NCBI RefSeq assembly: GCF_008831265.1
Contig: NZ_VTTH01000001.1
Location: 1,054,001-1,118,000 of the forward strand
Direction: 5' to 3'
Origin: Lacisediminimonas profundi
GTDB taxonomy: Bacteria > Pseudomonadota > Gammaproteobacteria > Burkholderiales > Burkholderiaceae_D
DNA: 64,000 nt
Part shown: one piece after another, positions 1-9,554 of the stretch
Position numbering within the stretch: position 1 is the stretch's first letter
Layout: every line of letters begins with the position of its first letter
Notes under the pieces: model-generated
Databases searched by the model: none
What the model was told of the DNA's origin: nothing
Seen by the model: the letters and a program-made list of their open reading frames with translations, nothing else
Position numbers and translations under genes: made by a program

Positions 1-92
1 TCAAGACCGGTGCGGGGTCTGGCTGGAATCATTTAAATTGCTAAGCCCTTGAATTTCCAGCTAATAGTCACAGATTGGTAGTCATTCCCTGA

Positions 93-98
93 TATAAT
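93..98 (+). promoter_or_regulatory. Probable -10 box of the typA promoter
   Basis: A perfect TATAAT lies 29 bases before the typA start codon. No good -35 hexamer is visible at 16-18 bases upstream, so the assignment rests on the -10 alone. The leader would be short, about 20-25 nt, and shows no clear Shine-Dalgarno sequence. Confidence 0.5.
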
Positions 99-126
99 TT
101 TCGGTTTTCCCGAACTCATACCCACC

Positions 127-1962
127 ATGTCTAACGCTACTCGCGCAATACGCAACATCGCCATCATCGCTCACGTCGACCATGGCAAGACCACCATGGT
201 CGACCAGCTGCTGCGGCAGTCCGGCACTTTCCGCGAGAACCAGCAGGTTGACGCACGTGTGATGGATTCGAATGACATCGAGAAAGAGCGCGGCATTACC
301 ATTCTTTCAAAGAACTGCGCCGTCGAATACAAAGGCACGCACATCAATATCGTTGACACCCCTGGCCACGCCGATTTCGGCGGCGAGGTCGAGCGCGTGC
401 TGTCGATGGTTGATTCGGTGCTGCTGCTGGTCGACGCGGTCGAAGGCCCGATGCCGCAAACCCGTTTTGTCACCCGCAAGGCGCTCGCGCTCGGCCTCAA
501 GCCGATCGTCGTCGTCAACAAGATCGACCGTCCGGGTGCGCGTCCTGAATGGGTCATCAACGCGACCTTCGAGCTGTTCGACAAGCTCGGCGCGACTGAA
601 GAACAGCTCGACTTTCCTGTGGTGTTCGCATCGGCGCTGAACGGCTATGCCAGCCTGGATCCGGAAGTGCGCGAAGGCGACATGACGCCCTTGTTCGACG
701 CCGTGCTGCGCCACGTACCGGTGCGCGAGGACGATCCTGATGGCCCGCTGCAGTTGCAGATTTCGTCGCTCGACTATTCTTCCTACGTCGGCAAGATCGG
801 CATTGGCCGTATCACCCGTGGCCGCGTCAAGCCGCTGCAGGAAGTGGTGATCATGGACGGCCCGGATTCGACCCCGATCAAGGCACGCATCAACCAGGTC
901 CTGAATTTCAAGGGTCTCGACCGCGTGCTGGTGGATGAGGCGCTGGCGGGCGATATCGTGCTGATCAACGGCATTGAGCAACTCGGCATTGGCACTACCG
1001 TATGCGCGCCGGAAGCCCCGGAAGCGCTGCCCATGCTGACGGTCGACGAGCCGACGCTGACCATGAATTTCATGGTCAACACCTCGCCGCTGGCCGGTCG
1101 CGAAGGAAAGTTCGTCACCAGCCGCCAGTTGCGCGAGCGCCTTGAGCGCGAGCTGAAAGCGAACGTCGCGCTGCGCGTGGCGCCGACCGACGACGACACC
1201 GTTTTCGAAGTCTCCGGCCGTGGCGAATTGCACCTGACGATCCTGCTGGAAAACATGCGCCGCGAAGGCTACGAGCTGGCCGTGTCGCGCCCGCGCGTGG
1301 TGTTCAAGATGGTTGACGGCGTCCGTCACGAGCCGTTCGAAAACCTGACGGTCGACGTCGAGGAAGCGCACCAGGGCGGCGTGATGGAAGAACTGGGACG
1401 CCGCCGCGGCGACCTGCAGGACATGGCATCGGACGGCAAAGGCCGGGTGCGCCTGGAATACCGTATTCCTGCGCGCGGCCTGATCGGTTTCCAGGGCGAG
1501 TTCATGACCCTGACCCGCGGCACAGGCTTGATCAGCCACGTGTTCGATAGCTATGCGCCGGTTGAAACAAACAGGGGTGAAATGGCGGGCCGTCGTAATG
1601 GCGTGCTGATCTCGCAGGACGATGGCGCGGCGGTTGCCTATGCGTTGTGGAAACTGCAGGACCGTGGCCGCATGTTCCTCAGCCACAATGACCCGGTCTA
1701 CGAAGGCATGATCATCGGCATCCACTCGCGTGAAAACGACCTGGTCGTCAATCCGATCAAGGGCAAGCAGCTGACTAACGTTCGCTCCTCCGGGACCGAC
1801 GAAGCAGTGCGCCTGGTGCCGCCGATCGAGCTGTCGCTCGAATACGCAGTCGAGTTCATCGAGGATGACGAACTGGTCGAGATCACCCCTAAGAGCATTC
1901 GCCTGCGCAAGCGCTACCTGAAGGAACATGAGCGCAAGAAAGCTTCCCGCGAAGCTGCGTAA
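127..1962 (+). CDS. typA: Translational GTPase TypA/BipA
   Basis: A 611-residue ribosome-binding GTPase of the EF-G-like family, implicated in ribosome assembly and in stress and cold adaptation. The G domain is intact: AHVDHGKTT at residues 15-23 (P-loop), ERGITI at 54-59 (switch I), DTPGH at 77-81 and NKID at 131-134. The EF-G-like beta-barrel, domain III/V region and the TypA-specific C-terminal domain follow, and the length matches E. coli BipA. ATG at 127 is chosen because the protein begins directly with the family's usual short N-terminus, although no strong Shine-Dalgarno is seen. It is a single gene closed by the hairpin at 2041-2076. Confidence 0.97.
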   Translation: MSNATRAIRNIAIIAHVDHGKTTMVDQLLRQSGTFRENQQVDARVMDSNDIEKERGITILSKNCAVEYKGTHINIVDTPGHADFGGEVERVLSMVDSVLLLVDAVEGPMPQTRFVTRKALALGLKPIVVVNKIDRPGARPEWVINATFELFDKLGATEEQLDFPVVFASALNGYASLDPEVREGDMTPLFDAVLRHVPVREDDPDGPLQLQISSLDYSSYVGKIGIGRITRGRVKPLQEVVIMDGPDSTPIKARINQVLNFKGLDRVLVDEALAGDIVLINGIEQLGIGTTVCAPEAPEALPMLTVDEPTLTMNFMVNTSPLAGREGKFVTSRQLRERLERELKANVALRVAPTDDDTVFEVSGRGELHLTILLENMRREGYELAVSRPRVVFKMVDGVRHEPFENLTVDVEEAHQGGVMEELGRRRGDLQDMASDGKGRVRLEYRIPARGLIGFQGEFMTLTRGTGLISHVFDSYAPVETNRGEMAGRRNGVLISQDDGAAVAYALWKLQDRGRMFLSHNDPVYEGMIIGIHSRENDLVVNPIKGKQLTNVRSSGTDEAVRLVPPIELSLEYAVEFIEDDELVEITPKSIRLRKRYLKEHERKKASREAA

Positions 1963-2040
1963 GCTGGATGGGGGAAGGCGGGCAGGCTGACAAGCCGCCG
2001 CCTGACAAGGCATCGCTCGCACGATCGCCGCCCGAGAAAA

Positions 2041-2076
2041 AACCCGCTGGACCATTGGTCCCAGCGGGTTTTTTTA
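2041..2076. terminator. Bidirectional intrinsic terminator between typA and the aminotransferase
   Basis: AACCCGCTGG (2041-2050) pairs perfectly with CCAGCGGGTT (2061-2070), with extra ACC/GGT pairing inside. A T-run follows on + and an A-run precedes it (a T-run on -). It lies between two convergent genes, so it can stop transcription from both sides. Confidence 0.93.
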
Positions 2077-2136
2077 CGTCAGGGCATTACAGCTTGCCCT
2101 GCTGCATGCCTTAGCTGCATGCATTGGCTTCATTAA

Positions 2137-3477
2137 TTACGCCGGAGTCGTCTCCGGCACCGCCTTCTGCGCCTTGAGCACGTTGGCAATCGAGCCGAAC
2201 AGCTGGTCGATTTGTGCCTTGTCGATGATCAGCGGTGGCGACAGCGCGATGATGTCGCCGGTGGTGCGGATCAGCACGCCTTGTTCCCAGAAGCACTTCA
2301 GGAACACGTCGAAGGCACGGGCACCGGCCTTGCCGGGGACGCTGTCGAGTTCTATGCCCGCCACCAGGCCCAGGTTGCGGATGTCCTTGACGTAAGGCAG
2401 GCCTTTCAGCGAATGGGCTGCATCTTCGAAATACTGCGCCATGCCGGCAGCGCGGTCGAAAATCTGTTCTTCTTCATAGACCTTGAGCGTGGCAACCGCA
2501 GCGGCGGATGCCACCGGATGGCCGCTGTAGGTATAGCCGTGCGCAAACTCGATCGCGTTTTCCGGCGCTGCCGCCATGAACGCGTCGTGGATTTCCTGGC
2601 GCACGATGACCGCGCCCATCGGAATTGCCGCGTTGGTCAGGCCCTTGGCACAGACGATCATGTCGGGCACGACACCGAAATAATCGGCGGCGAAAGGCGC
2701 GCCGAGGCGGCCGAAACCGGTGATGACTTCATCGAAAATCAGCAGGATGCCGTACTTGTCGCAGATTGCGCGCAGCTTCTGCAGATAGCCTTTCGGCGGC
2801 AGGATCACGCCGGTCGAACCCTGCATCGGCTCGACGATCAGGGCGGCGATGGTGGAGGGATCCTGCAGCGCAAGCATGCGCTGTTCGAATTCATCGGCCA
2901 GCTCGGCGCCATGCTCCGGGAGTCCGCGCGTGAAGGCGTTGCGGGCGATGTCCAGTGGATGCCTCAGGTGATCGACATTGGCCAGCGTCGGGCCGAATTG
3001 CTTGCGGTTGCCAGCAATCCCGCCGACGGCGATGCCGCCAAAACCGACCCCGTGGTAGGCGCGCTCGCGGCCGACCAGCTTGGTCCGCATCCCATCTCCC
3101 TTGGCGCGGAAGTAGGCGAGGGCAATCTTCAGCGCGGTATCGACGGCTTCCGAGCCGTCATTGCAGAAGAACACCCGGTTCAGGCCTTCCGGCGCCATCT
3201 TGGCCAGCGCGGTGGCAGCTTCGAAGACCTTCGGATGCCCCATCTGGAACAGCGGCGCGAAATCCATGGTTCGCGCCTGCTCGTTCATGGCCTCCACGAT
3301 CTTCGGATGGCAATGGCCGGCATTCACGCACCACAGGCCGGCCGTGCCGTCCAGGATCTGGCGCCCGTCGTCGGTCTGGTAATGCATGCCCTTGGCCGAG
3401 ACTAGCAGGCGGGGCCGGGACTTGAATTGCCGGTTTGCCGTAAAAGGCATCCAGAGGTGTTCCGTGTTCAATGCCAT
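2137..3477 (-). CDS. Class III aminotransferase, omega-amino acid:pyruvate type
   Basis: A 446-residue PLP-dependent class III aminotransferase. It is closest in wording to the omega-amino acid (beta-alanine):pyruvate aminotransferases, which run about 450 residues. Visible landmarks are the N-terminal WMPFTANR and GLWCVNAGHCHPKI segments, the FDEVITGFGRLG motif, and the PLP-binding lysine context AKGLTNAAIPMG. ATG at 3477 is chosen over a far upstream start because an AAGGA Shine-Dalgarno (3486-3490 on the complement) sits at proper spacing. It is divergent from narX and convergent with typA. The exact amine donor cannot be read from sequence. Confidence 0.9.
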   Translation of the reverse strand: MALNTEHLWMPFTANRQFKSRPRLLVSAKGMHYQTDDGRQILDGTAGLWCVNAGHCHPKIVEAMNEQARTMDFAPLFQMGHPKVFEAATALAKMAPEGLNRVFFCNDGSEAVDTALKIALAYFRAKGDGMRTKLVGRERAYHGVGFGGIAVGGIAGNRKQFGPTLANVDHLRHPLDIARNAFTRGLPEHGAELADEFEQRMLALQDPSTIAALIVEPMQGSTGVILPPKGYLQKLRAICDKYGILLIFDEVITGFGRLGAPFAADYFGVVPDMIVCAKGLTNAAIPMGAVIVRQEIHDAFMAAAPENAIEFAHGYTYSGHPVASAAAVATLKVYEEEQIFDRAAGMAQYFEDAAHSLKGLPYVKDIRNLGLVAGIELDSVPGKAGARAFDVFLKCFWEQGVLIRTTGDIIALSPPLIIDKAQIDQLFGSIANVLKAQKAVPETTPA

Positions 3478-3685
3478 TGGACTTTTCCTTGAGAAAGAAT
3501 TCGATACGGCCGCGCCACTGCGCTGGCAATCGCAACATGTTAGTACTTTTTTGAGATTTTCTAAAATTTGGCCCGACTGCAGGCGGCTATCGGCTTTTTG
3601 GAGCTGACAACGGACAATCTCAATTCGGGCTATTCCCTTGACGCTGACACTGGCGGCGACATTCGAACACGGGTACTCTGATCGG

Positions 3686-5587
3686 ATGAGAAAGAATGCA
3701 TCCCTGTCCAGCAAACTGATACGCATCGGTACCGCCTTGCTGGTGGTTGCGCTGGTATCGATCGGATTGACGGTCTGGGTGACCTGGCAGCTCGAAGGCG
3801 GTGCGGCGGCGGTCAACGAGGCCGGCCGCATGCGGATGCAGGCCTGGCGACTGGCCAGTTCGGCCCAGGCCGGCCGTAGTAGCACCGAACTGCAGGACCT
3901 GGTGCGCCAGTTCGACGGCAGCCTGGCCGTCCTGCATAGTGGAGACCCGTTCCGGCCCCTGTTCGTTCCGAAGACCGAGCCGGTGGCCGAGCGGCTGGCG
4001 CAAGTCGAATCGGTATGGGAATCCCAGCGCGGGCAGTGGCTGGCGACCCCCGGCCCCGGTGCCGACGCCTCGTTGAGCGCTGCCGGGCATTTCGTCGAAG
4101 CCATCGAACTGCTGGTGTTCGCCATCGAGCAGCATTTGTCGCGGCTGACTGCCATCCTCAACCTGATCCAGTTCGTGATGATGGCGCTGGCGATCGGCGG
4201 CGCGGTGGTGCTGCTCTACACCGGCTACATGTATGTGATCAATCCAATCGGGCGGCTGCAACAGAGCCTGCGCAAGGTTGAGGGCGGCGATTTCACCGCC
4301 CGCATAGAAGTCGATACCGAGGATGAGTTCGGCCAGGTCGCCGCCGGCTTCAACCACATGACCGCAACCCTGCAGTCGCTTTATGAAGGGCTGGAATCGA
4401 AGGTCCAGGACAAGACTCGCCACATCGAAGCGCAGCGGGCACGGCTGGAGGCGCTGTACCAGGTCAGCGCCTTCCTGGGCAGCGCCAGCACCATCGACGA
4501 GCTTGCGCGCGGCTTTGCTCAGCGGGTGCGCACGATCATGAAGGCGGACGCCACGGTCGTGCGCTGGTCCGACGAAGCCAACCATCGCTACCTGATCCTG
4601 GCGTCCGACTGCTTCCCGCAGGAGTTGCTGGAGGAGGAGCGCAGCCTGCTGGCCGGTACCTGTTCCTGCGGCGCGCTGCGTCCTGAAGAGCGCACCCGGG
4701 TGATTCCGATCGTGAGCCACCATGACGCGCCGGTGCGGCACTGCGCCCGCGTTGGCTACCAGAGCGTGGTCAGCGTTCCGATCCGGTTCCAGCAAAGGCT
4801 GCTGGGCGAGCTGAACCTGTTTTTCCGCAGCGATGTGGTGTTGAACGATGAAGAAATCGAACTGCTGGATGCCCTGGCCAGCCATCTCGCCAGCTCGCTG
4901 GAAAGCTTGCGCGCTGCGGCGCTGGACCGGGAGGCTGCGGTTTCCGAGGAACGAGCGCTGCTGGCGCGTAACCTGCACGACTCGATCGCGCAGTCGCTGT
5001 CCTTCCTGAAGATACAGGTGCAACTGCTCAGGAGCGCTGACCAGCGCGGCGACCGCCAGCAACTGCGGCTGGCGCTGGATGAACTGGATAACGGCCTCCG
5101 GGAAAGCATAGGCGATGTGCGCGAACTGCTGATGCATTTCCGCACGCGCACCAATACCGACGATATCGGGCAGGCGTTGCAGGAGACCCTGCGTAAATTC
5201 CAGCACCAGACCGGGTTGCCGGCGCAGCTGCAGGTGGAAGGGGCGGGCCTGCCATTGCCGGCGGACACCCAGGTCCAGGTGCTGCATGTGGTGCAGGAAG
5301 CACTGTCCAACGTGCGCAAGCATGCGAACGCCACCCAGGTCATGCTGGAGGTAACCAAGGGAACTCGCTGGCGCTTCGTGGTGCGCGACGACGGCATCGG
5401 GTTCGACGCCGCCAACGCGCCGGACGAGTCGCATGTCGGCATGAAGATCATGCGCGAACGGGCGCTGCGCATCGGCGCCGACGTCGAAGCGGTTTCCGCG
5501 CCGGGGCAGGGGACCACTGTCACCCTGACCTTGCCACCGCAGACCATGCTCGCGGCCGATATGGCGCACGCAGGCCAGGAGGCTTGA
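3686..5587 (+). CDS. narX: Nitrate/nitrite sensor histidine kinase NarX
   Basis: A 633-residue membrane sensor kinase. Segments in order: TM1 (about 11-34); a nitrate-sensing P-box, NEAGRMRMQAWRLA (44-57); a periplasmic helical region; TM2 (about 158-185); HAMP; a GAF-like signalling domain with a cysteine cluster (C309, C326, C328, C353) typical of NarX; a HisKA_3 domain with phospho-acceptor H431 in RNLHDSIAQS; and HATPase_c with the N-box and the DDGIGFD G1 box. ATG 3686 is preferred over an in-frame TTG at 3638 because TM1 then starts after a normal short cytoplasmic tail. It is followed 44 bp later by narL. About 210 bp separate it from the divergent aminotransferase, and I see no clear promoter or FNR box in that gap. 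Confidence 0.95.
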   Translation: MRKNASLSSKLIRIGTALLVVALVSIGLTVWVTWQLEGGAAAVNEAGRMRMQAWRLASSAQAGRSSTELQDLVRQFDGSLAVLHSGDPFRPLFVPKTEPVAERLAQVESVWESQRGQWLATPGPGADASLSAAGHFVEAIELLVFAIEQHLSRLTAILNLIQFVMMALAIGGAVVLLYTGYMYVINPIGRLQQSLRKVEGGDFTARIEVDTEDEFGQVAAGFNHMTATLQSLYEGLESKVQDKTRHIEAQRARLEALYQVSAFLGSASTIDELARGFAQRVRTIMKADATVVRWSDEANHRYLILASDCFPQELLEEERSLLAGTCSCGALRPEERTRVIPIVSHHDAPVRHCARVGYQSVVSVPIRFQQRLLGELNLFFRSDVVLNDEEIELLDALASHLASSLESLRAAALDREAAVSEERALLARNLHDSIAQSLSFLKIQVQLLRSADQRGDRQQLRLALDELDNGLRESIGDVRELLMHFRTRTNTDDIGQALQETLRKFQHQTGLPAQLQVEGAGLPLPADTQVQVLHVVQEALSNVRKHANATQVMLEVTKGTRWRFVVRDDGIGFDAANAPDESHVGMKIMRERALRIGADVEAVSAPGQGTTVTLTLPPQTMLAADMAHAGQEA

Positions 5588-5631
5588 TGGACCACCCCCT
5601 CACACAATTTTTCCGACCGGAGTGAAGCTGC

Positions 5632-6387
5632 ATGAATGATCCGATCCGCTTGCTGGTGGTCGACGACCACGCCCTGTTCCGCCGCGGGCTGGTGGCGCTG
5701 CTGTCGCAAGATGCGCGCTTCGCGGTAACTGGCCAGGCCGGCGATATCGGAGAAGCATTGCGCTGCGTCGAGCGGGCGGCGCCCGACCTGGTCCTGCTCG
5801 ACAATCATCTTCCCGGCGTGCTTGGCGTAGACGGGATAGCATCGCTGAAAGAGGCGGCCCCGGACACGCGGGTGCTGATGCTGACCGTCAGCGAAAACGA
5901 GAACGACCTCGCGGCGGCGCTGCAGGGTGGAGCCGACGGCTACTTGCTGAAGACGGTCGAACTCGACCGCCTGGCCGAATACATCGTCAAGGTGCTGGCC
6001 GGCGAATCCGTCGTCAGTCCCGAAATGATGACCAAGCTGGTTCTTGCGTTCCGCTCCAGGCCACCGGTTGCGATGCCGGAAGCGGTCCTCGCACAGGGCG
6101 CTGGCGCGCCGGTCGCGATCGGTGGACAGGCCGACGCAGAGAGCGATGCCGGAGGCGACGCGCCTGCCCAGGCCACGCAGGCCGACGCCGGCCTGCCGAT
6201 CCTGTCAGTCCGGGAGAGGGAGGTGCTGGCCCTGATCGCCTGCGGTGACAGCAACAAGCTGATCGCCCGCAAGCTGGCCATCGCGGAAACCACCGTGAAG
6301 ATTCACGTCCAGCACATCCTGCGCAAGCTGCACCTCAACTCGCGTGTGCAGGCGGCTGTATACGCCGCCAGCCGCGACATCCGTTGA
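5632..6387 (+). CDS. narL: Nitrate/nitrite response regulator NarL
   Basis: A 251-residue NarL/FixJ-family regulator. The receiver domain has the acidic pair D11/D12, phospho-acceptor D57 (in LLDNHLPG) and the conserved lysine in ADGYLLK. A C-terminal LuxR-type HTH (about 190-245) contains LSVREREVLALIA and KLHLNSRVQAAVYA. The linker is unusually long and Ala/Gly/Asp-rich (about residues 145-187), compared with roughly 216 residues for E. coli NarL. The start has a GGAG 8-9 bases upstream. It forms an operon with narX, and its stop codon lies inside an FNR box. Confidence 0.95.
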   Translation: MNDPIRLLVVDDHALFRRGLVALLSQDARFAVTGQAGDIGEALRCVERAAPDLVLLDNHLPGVLGVDGIASLKEAAPDTRVLMLTVSENENDLAAALQGGADGYLLKTVELDRLAEYIVKVLAGESVVSPEMMTKLVLAFRSRPPVAMPEAVLAQGAGAPVAIGGQADAESDAGGDAPAQATQADAGLPILSVREREVLALIACGDSNKLIARKLAIAETTVKIHVQHILRKLHLNSRVQAAVYAASRDIR

Positions 6388-6397
6388 TCTGCATCAA
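6384..6397. promoter_or_regulatory. Perfect FNR/ANR-type binding site
   Basis: TTGAT-CTGC-ATCAA is an exact match to the FNR consensus TTGAT-N4-ATCAA. It overlaps the TGA stop of narL (6385-6387). Its centre at 6390.5 would place a class II start site near 6432, with a weak -10-like stretch near 6420-6427. The expected target is the narK1K2GHJI transcript starting at 6546. Confidence 0.88.
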
Positions 6398-6430
6398 AAA
6401 CTCCCCGCTTTGACGCCGCAGTAGTTCTTC

Positions 6431-6464
6431 AGGATGAGGGCCGTGCCCGGCCCTCATCCTTTTT
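6431..6464 (+). terminator. Strong terminator-like hairpin between narL and narK1
   Basis: AGGATGAGGGCC (6431-6442) pairs perfectly with GGCCCTCATCCT (6449-6460) around a 6-nt loop, followed by TTTTT. It has the form of an intrinsic terminator for narXL. It also sits exactly where an FNR-driven transcript would begin, so it could instead be a 5'-end stem of the nar mRNA. Confidence 0.82.
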
Positions 6465-6545
6465 AGCTGGCCTGTTTGCCGACAGGAGGATATTCACCGG
6501 ACCGGTCTTCGCCGAAAGTGTTGCCATACACTCGGGGAGGAAGAA

Positions 6546-7808
6546 ATGGCGTCCGAATTGAACCAGTCGCGAAGGGCATGGTCCGTGCTGATCGTAAGCA
6601 CCCTCGCATTCACCGTCTGCTTCATGGTGTGGATGATGTTCGGCGTGATCGGCATCCCGATCCGCAAGATGCTCAGCCTGAACGCCACCGAGTTCGGCCT
6701 GCTGATGGCGACGCCGGTGCTGACCGGCTCACTGGTGCGGGTGCCGCTGGGCATCTGGACCGACAAGTATGGCGGCCGCATCGTCATGGCCTTGCTGATG
6801 GCTGCCACCATTCCGGCCATCTGGTTGATGTCTTATGCCACCGAGTACTGGCATTTCCTCACCATCGGCCTGTTCGTCGGCCTGGCCGGCGGTTCCTTCT
6901 CGGTCGGCACCCCTTACGTCGCACGCTGGTTCCCGAAAGAGCGGCAGGGCATGGCGATGGGCGTGTACGGCGCAGGCAACTCCGGCGCCGCCGTCAACAA
7001 ATTCCTGGCACCGGTGCTGGTGGTGGCATTTGGCTGGGCCATGGTGCCGCAGGTGTACGCCGCCATCATGCTGGGCGCGCTGGTGTTGTTCTGGTTGTTC
7101 AGCAGTTCCGATCCCGCGCATCTGGTCCCCAGCAACGTTACGTTCATGGACCAGCTCAAGGCCCTCAAGGATCCCAAGGTCGTCAAGTACTGCCAGTACT
7201 ACAGCATCGTGTTCGGCGGCTATGTTGCGCTGTCGTTGTGGATGGTGCAGTACTACGTTGGCGAGTTCGGCCTCGACATCCGCGTGGCAGCCTTGCTGGC
7301 GGCCTGCTTTTCGCTGCCGGGCGGCGTGTTGCGCGCCTTCGGCGGCATCCTCTCGGACAAGTACGGCGCCCATAGCGTCACCTGGTGGGTGCTGTGGGTC
7401 AGCTGGATCTGCCTGTTCCTGCTGTCCTATCCGCAAACTGATTTCACCATCGCGACCATCAACGGTCCGACCACTTTCCATCTCGGACTGAACGTCTACG
7501 CATTCACTGCATTGATGTTCGTGCTCGGCATTGCCTGGGCTTTTGGCAAGGCCAGCGTGTTCAAGTACATCAGCGATGACTACCCGAAAAACCTCGGTGC
7601 CATCAGCGGCATCGTCGGCTTGGCCGGCGGACTCGGCGGCTTCGTGCTGCCGATCATGTTCGGCGCCCTGATGGACCTGACCGGCATCCGCTCCAGCGCC
7701 TTCATGCTGCTGTACGGGGTGGTGTGGGTGTCGCTGATCTGGATGTACTGGACTGAAGTCCGGCGTGCCGAAGTGATGGGGCCCAACGCGGCCGATGCAA
7801 AGGGCTGA
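6546..7808 (+). CDS. narK1: Nitrate/nitrite transporter, NarK1 type (MFS, NNP family)
   Basis: A 420-residue, 12-TM major facilitator of the nitrate/nitrite porter family. Both signature stretches are present: AGGSFSVGTPY in the first half and YGAGNSGAAVNKFLAP (nitrate signature). NarK1-type proteins are generally assigned to proton-coupled nitrate uptake, with the NarK2 partner exchanging nitrate for nitrite. The start has a strong GGAGGAAG just upstream. It is the first gene downstream of the FNR box and hairpin, and narK2 follows 26 bp after it. Confidence 0.93.
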   Translation: MASELNQSRRAWSVLIVSTLAFTVCFMVWMMFGVIGIPIRKMLSLNATEFGLLMATPVLTGSLVRVPLGIWTDKYGGRIVMALLMAATIPAIWLMSYATEYWHFLTIGLFVGLAGGSFSVGTPYVARWFPKERQGMAMGVYGAGNSGAAVNKFLAPVLVVAFGWAMVPQVYAAIMLGALVLFWLFSSSDPAHLVPSNVTFMDQLKALKDPKVVKYCQYYSIVFGGYVALSLWMVQYYVGEFGLDIRVAALLAACFSLPGGVLRAFGGILSDKYGAHSVTWWVLWVSWICLFLLSYPQTDFTIATINGPTTFHLGLNVYAFTALMFVLGIAWAFGKASVFKYISDDYPKNLGAISGIVGLAGGLGGFVLPIMFGALMDLTGIRSSAFMLLYGVVWVSLIWMYWTEVRRAEVMGPNAADAKG

Positions 7809-7834
7809 ACCGCCCGTCTTCCAAAGGATCGATC

Positions 7835-9499
7835 ATGAATAAAAACAATAGTGCCGACCTCACCGGCTTGCCGGCAGGGGCAGCAAACCGCGGCGCCGAC
7901 ATCGCCGACTGGCGCCCCGAGGACGAACGCTTCTGGGAAAGCACCGGCAAGCGCATCGCCTACCGCAACCTGTTCATTTCGGTGCCGGCCCTGCTGTGCG
8001 GCTTCGCCGTCTGGGGCATGTGGGGAATCATCACGGTGCAGATGCTCAACCTCGGCTTTCCTTTCACCCAGGCCGAGTTGTTCACGCTGACCGCGATCTC
8101 CGGGCTGGCCGGTGCCACCATGCGCATTCCGGCGTCTTTCCTGATCCGCCTGGCCGGCGGACGCAATACGATCTTCCTGACCACCTCCATGCTGCTGGCG
8201 CCGGCGATCGGCACCGGGATCGTGCTCCAGCATCCGGAATGGCCGCTGTGGACCTTCCAGCTGATGGCCTTGTGGTCGGGCGTCGGCGGCGGCAACTTCG
8301 CCAGCTCGATGTCCAACATCAGCACATTTTTTCCGAAGCGGCTGCAGGGCACGGCGCTGGGCATCAACGCCGGCCTCGGCAACTTTGGCGTGACCAGCAT
8401 GCAAATCGTGATTCCGCTGGTGATGACGGTCAGCCTGTTCGGCGCCTATGGCGGCGACTCGATGAAGCTGGTCAAGGACAGCGGTTGGATCCTCGGCAAG
8501 ATCCCGGCCGGCACCGCAACCTATATCCAGAACGCCGGATTTGCCTGGGTAATCTCGCTGGTGCCGCTGGGGATTCTCTGCTTCTTCGGCATGAACAACC
8601 TGAAGACGGTGTCGCCCGCCATTGGCGGAACCATAGCGGCCTTCCTCAAGATCATCTGGCTCTACACGCTGTCGTTCGTGCCGGCCATCATCGGCCTGTA
8701 CCTGTACCTGCCCAAGCCGACCGGCATGGGCCTGCTGAACATGTGGGTCGCGATGCCGCTGATCGTGGTCAGCACCTTGCTGGTGCTGAAGCTGACTGCC
8801 TTCGGCACCATGAAGGAAGGCATCGTCACGCAGTTCGCAATCTTTCGCAACAAGCACACCTGGTCGCTGACGGCGCTGTACATCGTCACCTTCGGCTCCT
8901 TCATCGGATTTTCGATGGCGCTGCCGCTGGCGATCACGGTGATCTTTGGCATCAGCCATGTGCCTGACGCTGCCGGGGTGATGCAGCACACCATGAAAAA
9001 CCCGAATGCGCCCTCGGCCCTGACCTACGCCTGGATCGGCCCCTTCGTCGGCGCCCTGATACGGCCGGTCGGCGGCTGGATCTCGGACAAGGTCGGCGGC
9101 TCCATCGTCACCCAGATCATTTCGGCGGTAATGGTGGTCGCCTCGGCCGCGGTCGGCTACGTGATGCTGCTGGCTTACAAGTCCGCCACGCCGGAGCAGT
9201 ACTTCCTGATCTTCATGCTCTTGTTCGTGCTGCTGTTCGCCGCCAGCGGCATCGGCAACGGTTCGACCTTCCGCACCATCGGCGTGATCTTCGACCGCCA
9301 GCAGGCCGGCCCGGTGCTGGGCTGGACTTCCGCCATCGCCGCCTACGGTGCCTTCATCGCGCCGGTGGTGATCGGCCAGCAGATCAAGGCTGGCTCCCCC
9401 GAGCTGGCGATGTACGGATTCGCAGCTTTCTACGCCGTGTGCCTGGTGCTCAACTGGTGGTTCTACCTGCGCGCAGGCGCCGAGATCAAGAATCCATGA
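7835..9499 (+). CDS. narK2: Nitrate/nitrite antiporter, NarK2 type (MFS, NNP family)
   Basis: A 554-residue MFS protein, longer than narK1, with an N-terminal cytoplasmic extension of about 40 residues and 12 or more TM segments. The NNP signatures GVGGGNFASSMSNIS and NAGLGNFGVTSMQ mark it as the NarK2/NarU type, expected to export nitrite in exchange for nitrate. An AAGGA Shine-Dalgarno precedes the ATG. The narK1-narK2 pair encodes two separate proteins here rather than the fused form found in some relatives. narG follows after 55 bp. Confidence 0.93.
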   Translation: MNKNNSADLTGLPAGAANRGADIADWRPEDERFWESTGKRIAYRNLFISVPALLCGFAVWGMWGIITVQMLNLGFPFTQAELFTLTAISGLAGATMRIPASFLIRLAGGRNTIFLTTSMLLAPAIGTGIVLQHPEWPLWTFQLMALWSGVGGGNFASSMSNISTFFPKRLQGTALGINAGLGNFGVTSMQIVIPLVMTVSLFGAYGGDSMKLVKDSGWILGKIPAGTATYIQNAGFAWVISLVPLGILCFFGMNNLKTVSPAIGGTIAAFLKIIWLYTLSFVPAIIGLYLYLPKPTGMGLLNMWVAMPLIVVSTLLVLKLTAFGTMKEGIVTQFAIFRNKHTWSLTALYIVTFGSFIGFSMALPLAITVIFGISHVPDAAGVMQHTMKNPNAPSALTYAWIGPFVGALIRPVGGWISDKVGGSIVTQIISAVMVVASAAVGYVMLLAYKSATPEQYFLIFMLLFVLLFAASGIGNGSTFRTIGVIFDRQQAGPVLGWTSAIAAYGAFIAPVVIGQQIKAGSPELAMYGFAAFYAVCLVLNWWFYLRAGAEIKNP

Positions 9500-9554
9500 A
9501 CCCGCTCACGACACCCATTTCACGCAATAGCCACAATATTCAACGGAGATTCGC

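Noticed and set aside
3620-5569. A 649-codon open frame antisense to narX
   Set aside because: It mirrors narX almost exactly, has low-complexity His/Gln/Arg-rich composition and no domain; it is a shadow caused by high-GC codon use.
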